Positions 7,901 through 16,227 of a stretch of 54,198 nt of DNA are shown in pieces. This DNA is from Gelidibacter salicanalis (GTDB taxonomy: Bacteria > Bacteroidota > Bacteroidia > Flavobacteriales > Flavobacteriaceae), in contig NZ_JAEHJZ010000008.1 of the NCBI RefSeq assembly GCF_016469035.1, positions 1-54,198 on the forward strand, written 5' to 3'. Within the stretch, counting starts at the first letter, position 1; every line of letters starts with the position of its first letter. The notes below the pieces were generated by a model. That model had not been told where the DNA came from and made no database searches. It saw nothing but the letters and a program-made list of their open reading frames with translations. The position numbers were made by a program, and so were the translations under genes.

Positions 7901-8372
7901 TTTAAATGTAAAGGGCAGTTCAGAAGAAAATGAGAGTTTGAGTGAAAATTTTGTATCCCGAAATTATCAAATTGAAGAGGCACGTGTAAAGCCAAAACTG
8001 TCCTATCTTCTCAACGAAAATGTACGTTTTGACGTGTTTTATCAATATACTTCCAAAGATAATACTATAGGCCATATGGAACGTTTGCTCCAAAACAATT
8101 TCGGAATGTCATTCACCTATAATAACGCTCAAAAACTAGGGCTTACTGGGGAAGTCAATTTTTTTGACAACACTTTTACAGGGAACGCGAACACGCCAGT
8201 GTCGTATCAAATATTGGAAGGATTACAAGCCGGGAAAAATTTCACATGGACCTTGTTGGCACAGAAAAAATTGACCGCATTTTTAGATTTAAATTTTAAT
8301 TATTTCGGACGTAAAACGGAAACTTCCAAAACAATTCATACAGGCACCGTTCAGTTAAAAGCATATTTTTAG
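4962..8372 (+). CDS. Large outer-membrane protein of unknown function
   Basis: A 1136-residue protein with a cleavable signal peptide (cleavage probably after VYAQ). The N-terminal ~110 residues are beta-sandwich-like. Repeated transmembrane-strand-like segments follow, with conserved-looking blocks GSISRGVTIGSNQNSVLNS, LRASIQDANIPLQESG and DYTIDYNAGEIIF. The C-terminal half is rich in alternating hydrophobic/polar strands and ends in aromatic QLKAYF, as outer-membrane barrels do. Parts resemble the barrel of the type 9 secretion translocon SprA, but this protein is about half that length and the likeness is only by eye. It is monocistronic, and nothing around it gives a function. It could be a surface translocation or assembly barrel. 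Confidence 0.7.
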   Translation: MKIAVALVFFLSCCGVYAQQPTSNYRTKKAAVKAAIQIDSVSINSSQFTLKTKDGIAIDSSYYTIDFSKALLTFKRPIATDSVIINYLRYPDFITRKYFQLDDKIIVDNTDNIQQLYRLQQSTLTRNFTPFDGLTSSGSISRGVTIGSNQNSVLNSELDLQISGKLSDKVSLRASIQDANIPLQESGYSQRLDEFDQVFIELFSDDWRIRAGDIDLINTNSYFTSFSKRVQGLFVEVDLDHDASKTNLFAAGALVRGQFTTSQFTAQEGNQGPYKLRGPNNELYVLVISGSETVYVNGTPIKRGENQDYTIDYNAGEIIFNPTFPITSEMRITVDYQFSERNFSRFTVFGGGGYETEKFKIGASVYSEVDSKNQPLQQNLSPDQVHILANAGDESSLMVAPSGVPEVYNENRILYRKEVVGGAEVYVFSSNPEDELYSVKFRLVGENQGDYVLVNSNAVSNIYEYLAPESGVSQGNYAPIVKLIAPTKLQVAVVNGTYQPTERTEIYFEAAGSKNDLNLFSDLDDANNDGFAGKLRVRQDIIKTDSLWNLSAILDADVIQDDFKTIQRLYDAEFSRDWNLEMPLGNQNLLTVGLELFNPNHGFASYKFEHLTYSENFNGNRHSAFASLKFGKWQLFTNTSVLKSKSNRSESTFLRTFNSVTYNFGKQWVGTKLAAEDNEQHDIVTDQLAVLSQRFKSAEVFYGIGDSTTVFAEVGYKHRVNDSLRSNSLEKVSSSNTYYFKSKLIQNTTTDLGVFINYRTLKSVDRSIQDEQSLNSRMTFNKQLFDQIVQWNTVFETNAGSLPQQDFTYVRVEPGQGAYTWIDYNDNGVQELNEFETAQFQDQGEYIRVLLPNQVFVKTHQNRLSQTLTINPQQWGVNEDGVKKFWSHFYNQTSYLVDRKINREENTFDLNPFAKADDRQLALNKSVRNVLFFNRGKQHYTTSYTFLSNTARNLLSIGFQESKLKSHQLNFNHKFAESWLLNVKGSSEENESLSENFVSRNYQIEEARVKPKLSYLLNENVRFDVFYQYTSKDNTIGHMERLLQNNFGMSFTYNNAQKLGLTGEVNFFDNTFTGNANTPVSYQILEGLQAGKNFTWTLLAQKKLTAFLDLNFNYFGRKTETSKTIHTGTVQLKAYF

Positions 8373-8442
8373 TAATGTCAAAATGCAATTACTGTGTATA
8401 CGTGTTTAAAGGCATTTCGTTCTCTAACTTCACTTCTAAGCA

Positions 8443-8474
8443 TTGTGGTCAACGTGTTAAATTCAGTACCTTTG
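8443..8474 (+). promoter_or_regulatory. Bacteroidota-type promoter for the metal ATPase
   Basis: TTG (8443-8445), 21 bases, then TACCTTTG (8467-8474), matching the -33 TTG / -7 TAnnTTTG pattern. It lies 18 bases before a short upstream reading frame and 84 bases before the ATPase start. Confidence 0.6.
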
Positions 8475-8492
8475 AAAAATAAAAAAATAGTT

Positions 8493-8549
8493 ATGGATGG
8501 TACCTATATGCTGCTCAATGAAGCAGATGGTGGCGGACATTCCCATTAA
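8493..8549 (+). CDS. 18-residue upstream peptide, His-tipped
   Basis: A small frame, MDGTYMLLNEADGGGHSH, ending 9 bases before the ATPase start and 18 bases after the predicted -7 box. Its C-terminus (GGGHSH) resembles the His-rich start of the ATPase itself. It may be a leader peptide coupled to ATPase translation, the decayed remnant of a metal-binding protein, or chance. No ribosome-binding site is seen, which is normal in this lineage. Confidence 0.3.
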   Translation: MDGTYMLLNEADGGGHSH

Positions 8550-8558
8550 AATTTATCT

Positions 8559-10541
8559 ATGGCAGAGCATTCTAAGGACAACCATGATCATTCACATGAT
8601 CACGATGGTGTTTTCGGTAAACGGACAGAATTATATTTCTCAATACTATGTGGCGTCTTTCTATTAATAGGCTTTTTAATCCAAACGCTCGGATCTGAAG
8701 CCCAATCCATGTGGTTGTATCTCACGCCTTTTATCATTTCTTATGCTTTTGGTGGCTATTATATTACCATTGAAGCCTACGATAAAATCAAGCAAGGAGG
8801 CTTCGAAATTGACTTTCTAATGATTGCGGCGGCTATAGGAGCGGCCTATATTGGAAGTTGGGCAGAAGGTGCATTACTGTTGTTTTTATTCAGTTTGGGG
8901 CATGCCTTGGAAAGTTACGCCATGAATAAGGCTAAAAAATCTATTGAAGCTTTAGGAGATTTAAGTCCGAAGACGGCATTGCGGAAGCGCGATGGGAAAA
9001 TTGAAGAAGTTCCCGTTGAAGAATTGAAGATTAATGACATTATTGTAGTCAAGCCTAATTCTAAAATTTCGGCAGATGGTGTGATTATTAAAGGGAGCAG
9101 CGCCATTAATCAGGCGTCTATTACTGGAGAAAGTATGCCCATTGATAAAACCGAAATTGCATCTATTGATAATCTGCCTCAATTCACAGATATCGATGCC
9201 TCAAATGTTGTTTTTACAGGAACCATCAATGGCGACGGCAGTATTGAAGTGCTTGTGCTTAAATTAAGCCATGATTCTACCGTGGCACGCCTTATTAAAA
9301 TGGTGAGTGAGGTAGAAACCCAAAAGTCGCCTACCCAACGCATGACCAAAAAGTTTGAAAAGTGGTATGTGCCTATTGTCATTTTGGTTGTGATGCTACT
9401 GTGTTTTGCCTACTTAGTGGTTGACGAACCTTTTGGAGACAGTTTGTATCGCGCTATTACAGTGTTGGTGGCGGGAAGCCCTTGTGCCTTGGCCATATCA
9501 ACACCGAGTGCCGTGTTAAGTGGTATTGCAAGAGCAGCGCAAAAAGGCGTGTTAATTAAAGGCGGGAAAGCGTTGGAAGATCTGGGTTCTATTACCACCA
9601 TTGCATTTGATAAAACCGGAACACTGACAGAAGGCAAACCTAAACTTACAAACCTAGTGCCTTATAAGTATACCGAAACCGGTCTAGCGCGCCTAGTGTT
9701 TGAAGTGGAGAGTTTGAGTAACCATCCGCTGGCAAAGGCTATTGCTAAAGATTTGAAGTTACTCTATGTCTTGGATCATGAAAACATGGCATCTAACATC
9801 AATGCTATTCAAGGTAAGGGGATTAGTGCTACATTTAAGGAAAAGACAGTATATATAGGGAATGAAAAATTAATGACCGATGAGGGTATGACCATTGCTC
9901 CTGAATTGCGTTCAGAAATGAAAGGCATGCTACAAGGCGGGCATACTGCTATGTTAGTGGCGTATAATAATGAAGTTGTCGGGCTAATTAGTGTGATGGA
10001 TGTGCCAAGAAAGACTGCTGTTGCCACTTTAAAAAGGTTAAAAGAAATCGGCATCAAACGGATGGTGATGCTTACAGGAGATCATCAAAATGTTGGAGAT
10101 GCCATAGCCCAACAAATTGGGTTGACTGAAGCCAAAGGTAACTTGCTTCCAGAAGACAAAGTTGACGCTATTAAAGGTTTGATGAAACGTGATGGAAAAA
10201 TTGCCATGGTAGGCGATGGTGTGAATGATGCGCCTGCCATGGCTTACAGTACTGTAAGTGTGGCCATGGGTGCGGCAGGAAGTGATGTGGCCTTAGAAAC
10301 TGCAGACGTAGCGCTAATGTCTGATAAAATTGAAATGTTACCCTTTGTAATTGGTTTGAGTAGAGCGTCCAAACGGATTATTACCCAAAACATTTGGATC
10401 AGCATGGGCGTTGTCGCCTTATTGGTGCCTACTACTATTTTAGATTTGACCAACATTGGGCTGGCAGTCGCTTTTCATGAAGGGTCTACCTTAGTGGTTG
10501 TTATTAATGCGCTGCGCTTATTGGCGTATTCTGAAAAATAA
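8559..10541 (+). CDS. P1B-4-type heavy-metal-exporting ATPase
   Basis: A 660-residue inner-membrane P-type ATPase that pumps transition metals out of the cytosol. The N-terminus is His/Asp-rich (HSKDNHDHSHDHD, residues 4-16) and has no CxxC domain. The membrane metal site is SPC (307-309) rather than CPC, and the last helix contains HEGST followed by VVVINALRLL (from residue 640). This pair marks the P1B-4 group, known for Co, Zn or Fe export. Other motifs: TGES actuator loop, phosphorylated D351 in DKTGTLTEG, HP in SNHPLA, GDGVNDAPAMA. The exact metal is not decided by sequence. Confidence 0.9.
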   Translation: MAEHSKDNHDHSHDHDGVFGKRTELYFSILCGVFLLIGFLIQTLGSEAQSMWLYLTPFIISYAFGGYYITIEAYDKIKQGGFEIDFLMIAAAIGAAYIGSWAEGALLLFLFSLGHALESYAMNKAKKSIEALGDLSPKTALRKRDGKIEEVPVEELKINDIIVVKPNSKISADGVIIKGSSAINQASITGESMPIDKTEIASIDNLPQFTDIDASNVVFTGTINGDGSIEVLVLKLSHDSTVARLIKMVSEVETQKSPTQRMTKKFEKWYVPIVILVVMLLCFAYLVVDEPFGDSLYRAITVLVAGSPCALAISTPSAVLSGIARAAQKGVLIKGGKALEDLGSITTIAFDKTGTLTEGKPKLTNLVPYKYTETGLARLVFEVESLSNHPLAKAIAKDLKLLYVLDHENMASNINAIQGKGISATFKEKTVYIGNEKLMTDEGMTIAPELRSEMKGMLQGGHTAMLVAYNNEVVGLISVMDVPRKTAVATLKRLKEIGIKRMVMLTGDHQNVGDAIAQQIGLTEAKGNLLPEDKVDAIKGLMKRDGKIAMVGDGVNDAPAMAYSTVSVAMGAAGSDVALETADVALMSDKIEMLPFVIGLSRASKRIITQNIWISMGVVALLVPTTILDLTNIGLAVAFHEGSTLVVVINALRLLAYSEK

Positions 10542-10650
10542 GTGGACACTATTTTTTATTCGTACAACAAAAAAACTTTTTTGGACGTAATTTTTCATAT
10601 ATATTGCATTTCTAAAATATGCACCCTTAAAGATTTTAAAACGCTTTCTT

Positions 10651-11208
10651 ATGAAAAATTATGTTGTTGTATTCCTGATGCTTTTTGCAGTTGTGGGTGC
10701 TCAAGCTCAAAATGATAGTATCAAGAAAAATAATTTTGGTAAAAACGAACTTAAATTAAACGCTGTGTTTCTTTTATTTGGATCTTTTGAGCCAAGTTAT
10801 GAATATAATCTAACAGAGCAGTCCTCTATTGGGGTTTCAGCCTTTCTTCCATTTGATGAAACGAATTTTGAGATGGATATTAACTATTATATCTCCCCTT
10901 ATTACCGCATTTTTTTTGGCAGAAAATATGCCGCAGGTTTTTTTCTTGAAGGTTTTGGAATGTTAAATTCCATTGAACAAAAATTATATATAACCTCCAC
11001 TGAAGGTAATTATAATTATAGGGATGAAGACGTTACCGATTTTGCTTTGGGTTTTGGCGTGGGTGGAAAATGGGTTACTACTGGAGGATTTGTATTTGAG
11101 GTCAATGGGGGAATCGGCAGGAATTTTTTTAACACCAATAGTTCAGAATACTACGATTACTCTCCTATAGTAGGGAAATTCGGATTTAATTTAGGCTACC
11201 GCTTTTAA
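10651..11208 (+). CDS. Small outer-membrane beta-barrel protein
   Basis: A 185-residue protein with a signal peptide (cleavage near VGAQAQ). After about residue 35 it consists of amphipathic strands with Gly/aromatic periodicity, ending in GFNLGYRF, a typical outer-membrane C-terminus. It resembles DUF3575-type or other eight-stranded barrels of Bacteroidota; the exact family is uncertain. It stands alone between the ATPase and a bidirectional terminator. Confidence 0.75.
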   Translation: MKNYVVVFLMLFAVVGAQAQNDSIKKNNFGKNELKLNAVFLLFGSFEPSYEYNLTEQSSIGVSAFLPFDETNFEMDINYYISPYYRIFFGRKYAAGFFLEGFGMLNSIEQKLYITSTEGNYNYRDEDVTDFALGFGVGGKWVTTGGFVFEVNGGIGRNFFNTNSSEYYDYSPIVGKFGFNLGYRF

Positions 11209-11225
11209 AGACTTCCTAAAACATA

Positions 11226-11267
11226 AAAATCCAAACTCCAATAGCTCAGTATTGGAATTTGGATTTT
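11226..11267. terminator. Bidirectional terminator
   Basis: An 18-base arm (11226-11243) pairs with 11250-11267 with one mismatch. A- and T-runs on the two sides let it serve both the barrel gene (+) and glyS (-). Confidence 0.85.
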
Positions 11268-11298
11268 AGGTATTAAAATTACTGTGTAAGCAGGACTG

Positions 11299-12840
11299 TT
11301 ACATTTTCTTTAACCACGTTTTTACATCAACTTCTTGATGGATTATCTCGCGTAGGTCTTCAATTTTAACGCGTGTTTGTTCCATCGTGTCTCTATGACG
11401 AATGGTTACCGTTTGGTCTTCTAAAGTGTCATGATCTACAGTAATACAAAACGGTGTCCCGTTGGCATCTTGGCGTCTATAACGTCTGCCCACAGCATCT
11501 TTTTCATCATACGTCACATTGAAATCCCACTTCAAATCGTCCATAATTTGGCGTGCAATCTCTGGTAAACCATCTTTCTTTACCAATGGTAAAATTGCAG
11601 CTTTAACGGGTGCTAAAACGGATGGTAACTTTAATACTGTTCTTGTGGTATTGTTTTCCAACTCTTCTTCAACCAAAGCATTTGAAAACACTGCTAAAAA
11701 CATTCGATCCAAACCAATCGACGTTTCTAGTACATAAGGTGTGTAACTTTCATTCGTTTCGTGATCAAAATACTGAAGTTTTTTGCCTGAAAATTCTTCG
11801 TGCTGTTTTAAATCGAAATCGGTTCTAGAATGGATACCTTCCAATTCCTTAAACCCGAATGGGAATTTAAATTCAATGTCCGTAGCCGCATCAGCATAAT
11901 GTGCCAATTTCTCATGGTCATGGAAACGGTAATTCTCGGTGCCCATCCCTAAAGATAAATGCCACTTCATGCGCGCTTCTTTCCAGTGCTCAAACCATTC
12001 TTTTTGGGTGCCTGGTTTAATGAAGAACTGCATTTCCATTTGTTCAAACTCACGCATTCTAAAAATAAACTGTCTTGCCACAATCTCATTTCTGAACGCT
12101 TTGCCTGTTTGTGCAATTCCAAAAGGAATCTTCATACGTCCAGATTTTTGAACGTTTAGGAAGTTAACAAAAATACCTTGGGCGGTTTCTGGACGGAGGT
12201 ATAAATCCATCGCACTTTCTGCTGAAGCTCCTAATTTGGTGCCAAACATCAAGTTGAACTGTTTTACTTCAGTCCAATTTCTACTCCCCGTTAACGGATC
12301 AGCTATTTCTAATTCCTCAATAAGCGCTTTTACGTCGGCTAAATCTTCAGATTCTAAAGATTTTGCCATACGCGACAGGATGGTTTTTATTTTATCGTAA
12401 TAGCCAACAACTCTAGGGTTGGTGGTTATGAATTCTTCTTTATTGAAAGCCTCTCCAAAACGTTTGGCAGCTTTATCAACTTCCTTGTCAATTTTACCTT
12501 CAATTTTAGCGCAATAGTCTTCAATTAAAACATCTGCACGGTAACGTTTTTTAGAATCTTTATTGTCTATTAAAGGGTCGTTAAATGCATCAACGTGTCC
12601 TGACGCTTTCCAAGTGGTTGGATGCATAAAAATTGAGGCGTCAATGCCTACAATGTTATCATGCATTTGTACCATGGCTTTCCACCAGTAGTCACGTATG
12701 TTTTTCTTTAATTCAGCCCCATTTTGTGCGTAGTCATAAACTGCACTTAGGCCGTCGTATATTTCACTACTCTGAAATACATATCCGTATTCCTTGGCAT
12801 GAGATACAACTTTTTTAAATTGGTCGTCCTGATTTGTCAT
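11299..12840 (-). CDS. glyS: Glycyl-tRNA synthetase (dimeric type)
   Basis: Charges tRNA-Gly with glycine in the cytosol. 513 residues from the ATG at 12840; an upstream in-frame extension of nine residues was rejected because MTNQDDQFKKVVSHAKEYGYVFQSSEIY is the typical start. It contains the class II synthetase landmarks: YDYAQNGAELKKNI, the motif 2 region FRNEIVARQFIFRMREFEQMEMQFF, the motif 3 region TSIGLDRMFLAVF, and a C-terminal anticodon-binding domain with RYRRQDANGTPFC. This is the single-chain alpha2 type, as in other Bacteroidota. Monocistronic. Confidence 0.97.
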   Translation of the reverse strand: MTNQDDQFKKVVSHAKEYGYVFQSSEIYDGLSAVYDYAQNGAELKKNIRDYWWKAMVQMHDNIVGIDASIFMHPTTWKASGHVDAFNDPLIDNKDSKKRYRADVLIEDYCAKIEGKIDKEVDKAAKRFGEAFNKEEFITTNPRVVGYYDKIKTILSRMAKSLESEDLADVKALIEELEIADPLTGSRNWTEVKQFNLMFGTKLGASAESAMDLYLRPETAQGIFVNFLNVQKSGRMKIPFGIAQTGKAFRNEIVARQFIFRMREFEQMEMQFFIKPGTQKEWFEHWKEARMKWHLSLGMGTENYRFHDHEKLAHYADAATDIEFKFPFGFKELEGIHSRTDFDLKQHEEFSGKKLQYFDHETNESYTPYVLETSIGLDRMFLAVFSNALVEEELENNTTRTVLKLPSVLAPVKAAILPLVKKDGLPEIARQIMDDLKWDFNVTYDEKDAVGRRYRRQDANGTPFCITVDHDTLEDQTVTIRHRDTMEQTRVKIEDLREIIHQEVDVKTWLKKM

Positions 12841-12903
12841 AACTGCAAAAATAGAAAACCGTACCAATTAAAGGAACGGATTCTATAAATATATTTTTTG
12901 GAT

Positions 12904-13779
12904 TTAGTCTAAAACAACTTGGGTGCTGCCAAGTTTGCGGTCTTTGTGGAACACCGAGACATAATACACGCCTTTTATAAAAGGTTTATCATTGTGTCGT
13001 GCCTCTATATTGGTGCAAACATCAATGACCTTGTTATTGTAATTGATGTGCTGCTTGTTACTATAAAAAAGCAGGAACTCACCAAATTGAGCGGTGCCTT
13101 TATCGGCAATGACATTGTTTAGCGGATTCAAGATTTGAATGTAAAGTTCTTTTGCTCCTTTTTCAGTCAGTGTGTTTTCCGCCAATGTAAAGCAAACTTC
13201 GAAGCGGTTGGCCTGTGATGCTTTTGTGGTTTCTTTAGTCTCAGATTTGAACGCTTTTGCATGGAAAGAATTTGCGGTTAATAACGCGCCCTTTTTAATG
13301 GTCTTTTTCAGAGATGCATTAAGTGTTGAAAGCGATTTATTTGCATTTTTTTGTTGGTCTAGCTTATCATCACTCAATATTTTATCTCGTTTTAAACGGT
13401 CGTTTAAAACCGTTAGGGAATCGACGGTTTTAAAAAGGAAATTATTTCTGGATTTAAGTTCATAAAATTCAGTTTTGAAGCGTGCAAAGACGGAGAAGTC
13501 ACTCTTAAGGAGTCTTAATTTCTCTAGAGCAGATGTGGTGTGTTTTTTAGCGACAAGAAGTTGCTGGGAAAGTATGACACTACTTTCTGTTATCTCATCG
13601 TAGTTTTCCAGCATTTGAGACAACTCGCCTTCCACCAGTTTTTTCTCTTGTTCCAAAAATTGTTGCTGTGTTTTTTCGGTTTCGTAAGTGGTAAAACCAA
13701 ATACGCTTAAACTGACTACTGCAACAATCAATGAACCAATAATGAGTTTGTAGTTAAATAATTGAGGGTTAACTATCAT
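12904..13779 (-). CDS. Membrane-anchored coiled-coil protein, unknown function
   Basis: A 291-residue protein with a single N-terminal transmembrane helix (about residues 11-29) after a short cytosolic start. A coiled coil runs from about 33 to 160. A C-terminal beta-rich domain (about 190-290) contains RFEVCFTLAENTLTEKGAKELYIQ and ends KLGSTQVVLD. I do not recognise a named domain. The layout suggests a periplasmic protein anchored in the inner membrane. It is divergent from the ComF-like gene and lies 63 bp upstream of glyS on the same strand. Confidence 0.6.
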   Translation of the reverse strand: MIVNPQLFNYKLIIGSLIVAVVSLSVFGFTTYETEKTQQQFLEQEKKLVEGELSQMLENYDEITESSVILSQQLLVAKKHTTSALEKLRLLKSDFSVFARFKTEFYELKSRNNFLFKTVDSLTVLNDRLKRDKILSDDKLDQQKNANKSLSTLNASLKKTIKKGALLTANSFHAKAFKSETKETTKASQANRFEVCFTLAENTLTEKGAKELYIQILNPLNNVIADKGTAQFGEFLLFYSNKQHINYNNKVIDVCTNIEARHNDKPFIKGVYYVSVFHKDRKLGSTQVVLD

Positions 13780-13829
13780 TATTATGTATTAAGGGAAATA
13801 AGATTAATTAATTTTATGAATTTATATAT

Positions 13830-13837
13830 TAATTTTG
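13830..13837 (+). promoter_or_regulatory. -7 box for the ComF-like gene
   Basis: TAATTTTG fits TAnnTTTG, 24 bases before the ATG at 13862. No clear -33 TTG was found at the right distance. Confidence 0.35.
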
Positions 13838-13861
13838 TTTCAGCTAATTTTAATCGACTAA

Positions 13862-14542
13862 ATGGTAAAAAATTTGTTAAACTTGTTTTTTCCGAAGATT
13901 TGTCTGTCATGTGAGTGCCAGTTGGAGGATAATGAACTACACATATGTACAGTATGTAGGCATGAATTGCCTCTGACTGATTTTGAAAATATTCAAGAAA
14001 ATGAAGTCACCAAAATTCTGTACGGACGGGTGCAGCTAAGCTATGCCTCATCCTTATTATGGTTTTCAAAAAAAGGCATTGTACAAAGGCTGCTCCATAA
14101 CTTAAAATACAAGGGGCATGAAGAGGTTGGTGAGTTTTTGGGCCAATGGCTGGGAGAAGAGCTGTACCATCACCCGGGTTTTAAATTGGTTGATGTTGTC
14201 ATACCTGTGCCCTTGCACTCCAAACGTCTGCGACAACGCGGGTATAATCAAGTCCATAAATTTGGAAAGGAAATTGCTCAGGCTTTAAACTGCGATTTTA
14301 ATACCAGCGTTTTACAAAAGACGAAAGCCACCAAGACACAAGTTTTTAAAGATCGATTAAGACGTTGGAACGCTGATGATAGCGTGTTTTCTGTAACTGA
14401 ATACGAGAGTTTAAAAGGAAAACATATTTTATTGGTGGACGATATTATTACTACCGGTGCAACTCTCGAGACTTGTGCTAATGTGTTGTTGAAAATTGAA
14501 GGTGTTACATTAAGTGTGGCCACAATGGCAATTGCCGAGTAA
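13862..14542 (+). CDS. ComF-family phosphoribosyltransferase-like protein
   Basis: A 226-residue cytosolic protein. The N-terminus carries a zinc-binding pair (C14/C17 and C29/C32) as in ComF-family double-zinc-ribbon proteins. The C-terminal half is a type I phosphoribosyltransferase fold with VIPVPLHSKRLRQRGYNQ and the PRPP loop LLVDDIITTGAT (about residues 190-201). ComF supports DNA uptake in naturally competent bacteria. In Bacteroidota the role is not settled, and a general nucleotide-linked role is possible. Start at ATG 13862, divergent from the coiled-coil gene. Confidence 0.9.
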   Translation: MVKNLLNLFFPKICLSCECQLEDNELHICTVCRHELPLTDFENIQENEVTKILYGRVQLSYASSLLWFSKKGIVQRLLHNLKYKGHEEVGEFLGQWLGEELYHHPGFKLVDVVIPVPLHSKRLRQRGYNQVHKFGKEIAQALNCDFNTSVLQKTKATKTQVFKDRLRRWNADDSVFSVTEYESLKGKHILLVDDIITTGATLETCANVLLKIEGVTLSVATMAIAE

Positions 14543-14595
14543 TTTTTTCGTTTCAACTAAATATGTCGTTAATTTGCTAAAATTTTTATTTGCTG

Positions 14596-16227
14596 ATGTT
14601 TAAGAGCTATTATAAACTATTTCTATTTTTCGGAATTCTTGTAACCCTTGTCAATTGCGCCAATAGAGGGACACCTTCCGGAGGCGAAAAAGACACACAA
14701 GCTCCAAGAATAGTTAGATCATCACCAGAGAATTACACGACAAATTTTAAGGGTACGGAAATAAAGATCTATTTTGACGAATATATCAAGATCAAGAACG
14801 TCCAAAAACAGCTGATCATTTCTCCTCCAATGGATCCACAACCAGATGTTTTTCCTCTTGGAAGTGCAAGCAAATTCATTACCATAAAAATTAACGACAC
14901 TTTACAGGCCAATACAACCTATGCTTTTAATTTTGGACAAAGCATCGTGGACAACAATGAAGAAAATCCGTATTCTTATTACAAATACGTGTTGTCTACG
15001 GGCAATTACATAGATTCACTCTCTGTAAAAGGTGCCATTATTGATGCTGAAAAACGCGAGCCAGAAAAGTTTGTGACGGTCATGCTCTACGAGGTCGATT
15101 CGACCTACTCAGATTCTACAATTTATAAGAAGCAGCCTAAATACGTGACCAATACGTTAGATAGTGTGAGCACTTTTAGTATTGATAATATCAAGGCAGG
15201 CAAATACCGTTTGGTCGCTTTAAAAGATGAGAACGGAAATTATACCTATCAACAGAAGTCGGATAAAATCGGGTTTTACGATAAGGAGATTACGGTACCA
15301 ACTGATTCGTTTTATGAAATAAAGTTATTTAAGGAAATTCCTGAGTTCAAGGTAGAACGTCCATTGCAAGTAGCGAAACAAAAAATTGAATTTGGATTTC
15401 GAGGCGATTATAAAAATACAAGCATAGAAATGATGGGCGAAAAACCATCGGGTTTTGAACATCGCATTCTTAAAGATTCACAAAAGGACACGCTCTACTA
15501 TTGGTACAAACCAAATGTGGAGATGGACACCACTTATTTTGTGGTAAAGAACAATTCCTACACGGATACCTTAAAACATCGTTTTAGAGATTTAAAAGTA
15601 GATTCTCTAAATATAAAACCTACGGTTACAGGTGCTGTCAATTTTGATGATGATTTCTCCATTGAAGCCAATGTTCCTCTTGAGCTGCTAGATGAAAGCA
15701 AAGTGACAATAATCGATAAAGATTCCGTTAGTATAGCATTTAGAACAGAATTTGATACCCTTAAAAATAGGTTTCACTTTAAGTTTGATAAAACAGAAGC
15801 CAATGCTTACAAAATAGAGATGTTGCCAACAGCCATCACGGATTTCTTCGGAACTGTAAATGACACCTTAAGGTATGAGTTTAAGACGAAGAAGTTTTCT
15901 GAACTCTCTGATGTTCGCGTGACTTTGATAGATGCTGTGTATCCTGTCATTGTACAGCTGACAGATGATAAAGGTGTGGTGAAGTATGAACAGTATGCAG
16001 AAGCACCCCGATTGTTTGATTTTAGGCACATCAATCCGTCAAATTATTATTTGCGGGTGGTGTATGACAGCAATGGGAATCGAAAATGGGATACGGGAGG
16101 TTATCTAAAGAAAGTCCAACCTGAGCGTATCAGTTATTATACTGAGCAAGTAGAGGCCAGAGCTGGATGGGATACCGTGTATACATTTACTTTATTAAAA
16201 ACTGATCCTGATCCGATAGAAAACTAA
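14596..16227 (+). CDS. Ig-like-domain lipoprotein
   Basis: A 543-residue envelope lipoprotein. The signal peptide ends in lipobox LVNC (Cys about residue 19) and is followed by ANRGTPSGGEKDTQAPRI. The first domain (about 30-135) is an SbsA-type Ig-like fold (SSPENYTTNFKGTEIKIYFDEY, LQANTTYAFNFG). A carboxypeptidase-regulatory-like middle part contains STFSIDNIKAGKYRLVALKDENGN. The C-terminus has a similar RLFDFRHINPSNYYLRVVYDSNGNRKWDTG block. It is widespread in flavobacteria and its function is unknown. ATG at 14596 is preferred over TTG at 14590. Its 3' end overlaps the convergent amidase gene by 41 bp. Confidence 0.85.
   Translation: MFKSYYKLFLFFGILVTLVNCANRGTPSGGEKDTQAPRIVRSSPENYTTNFKGTEIKIYFDEYIKIKNVQKQLIISPPMDPQPDVFPLGSASKFITIKINDTLQANTTYAFNFGQSIVDNNEENPYSYYKYVLSTGNYIDSLSVKGAIIDAEKREPEKFVTVMLYEVDSTYSDSTIYKKQPKYVTNTLDSVSTFSIDNIKAGKYRLVALKDENGNYTYQQKSDKIGFYDKEITVPTDSFYEIKLFKEIPEFKVERPLQVAKQKIEFGFRGDYKNTSIEMMGEKPSGFEHRILKDSQKDTLYYWYKPNVEMDTTYFVVKNNSYTDTLKHRFRDLKVDSLNIKPTVTGAVNFDDDFSIEANVPLELLDESKVTIIDKDSVSIAFRTEFDTLKNRFHFKFDKTEANAYKIEMLPTAITDFFGTVNDTLRYEFKTKKFSELSDVRVTLIDAVYPVIVQLTDDKGVVKYEQYAEAPRLFDFRHINPSNYYLRVVYDSNGNRKWDTGGYLKKVQPERISYYTEQVEARAGWDTVYTFTLLKTDPDPIEN

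Noticed and set aside
8561-10456. Several antisense open frames within the metal ATPase gene
   Set aside because: They are shadows of a strongly coding sense frame with intact catalytic motifs throughout.
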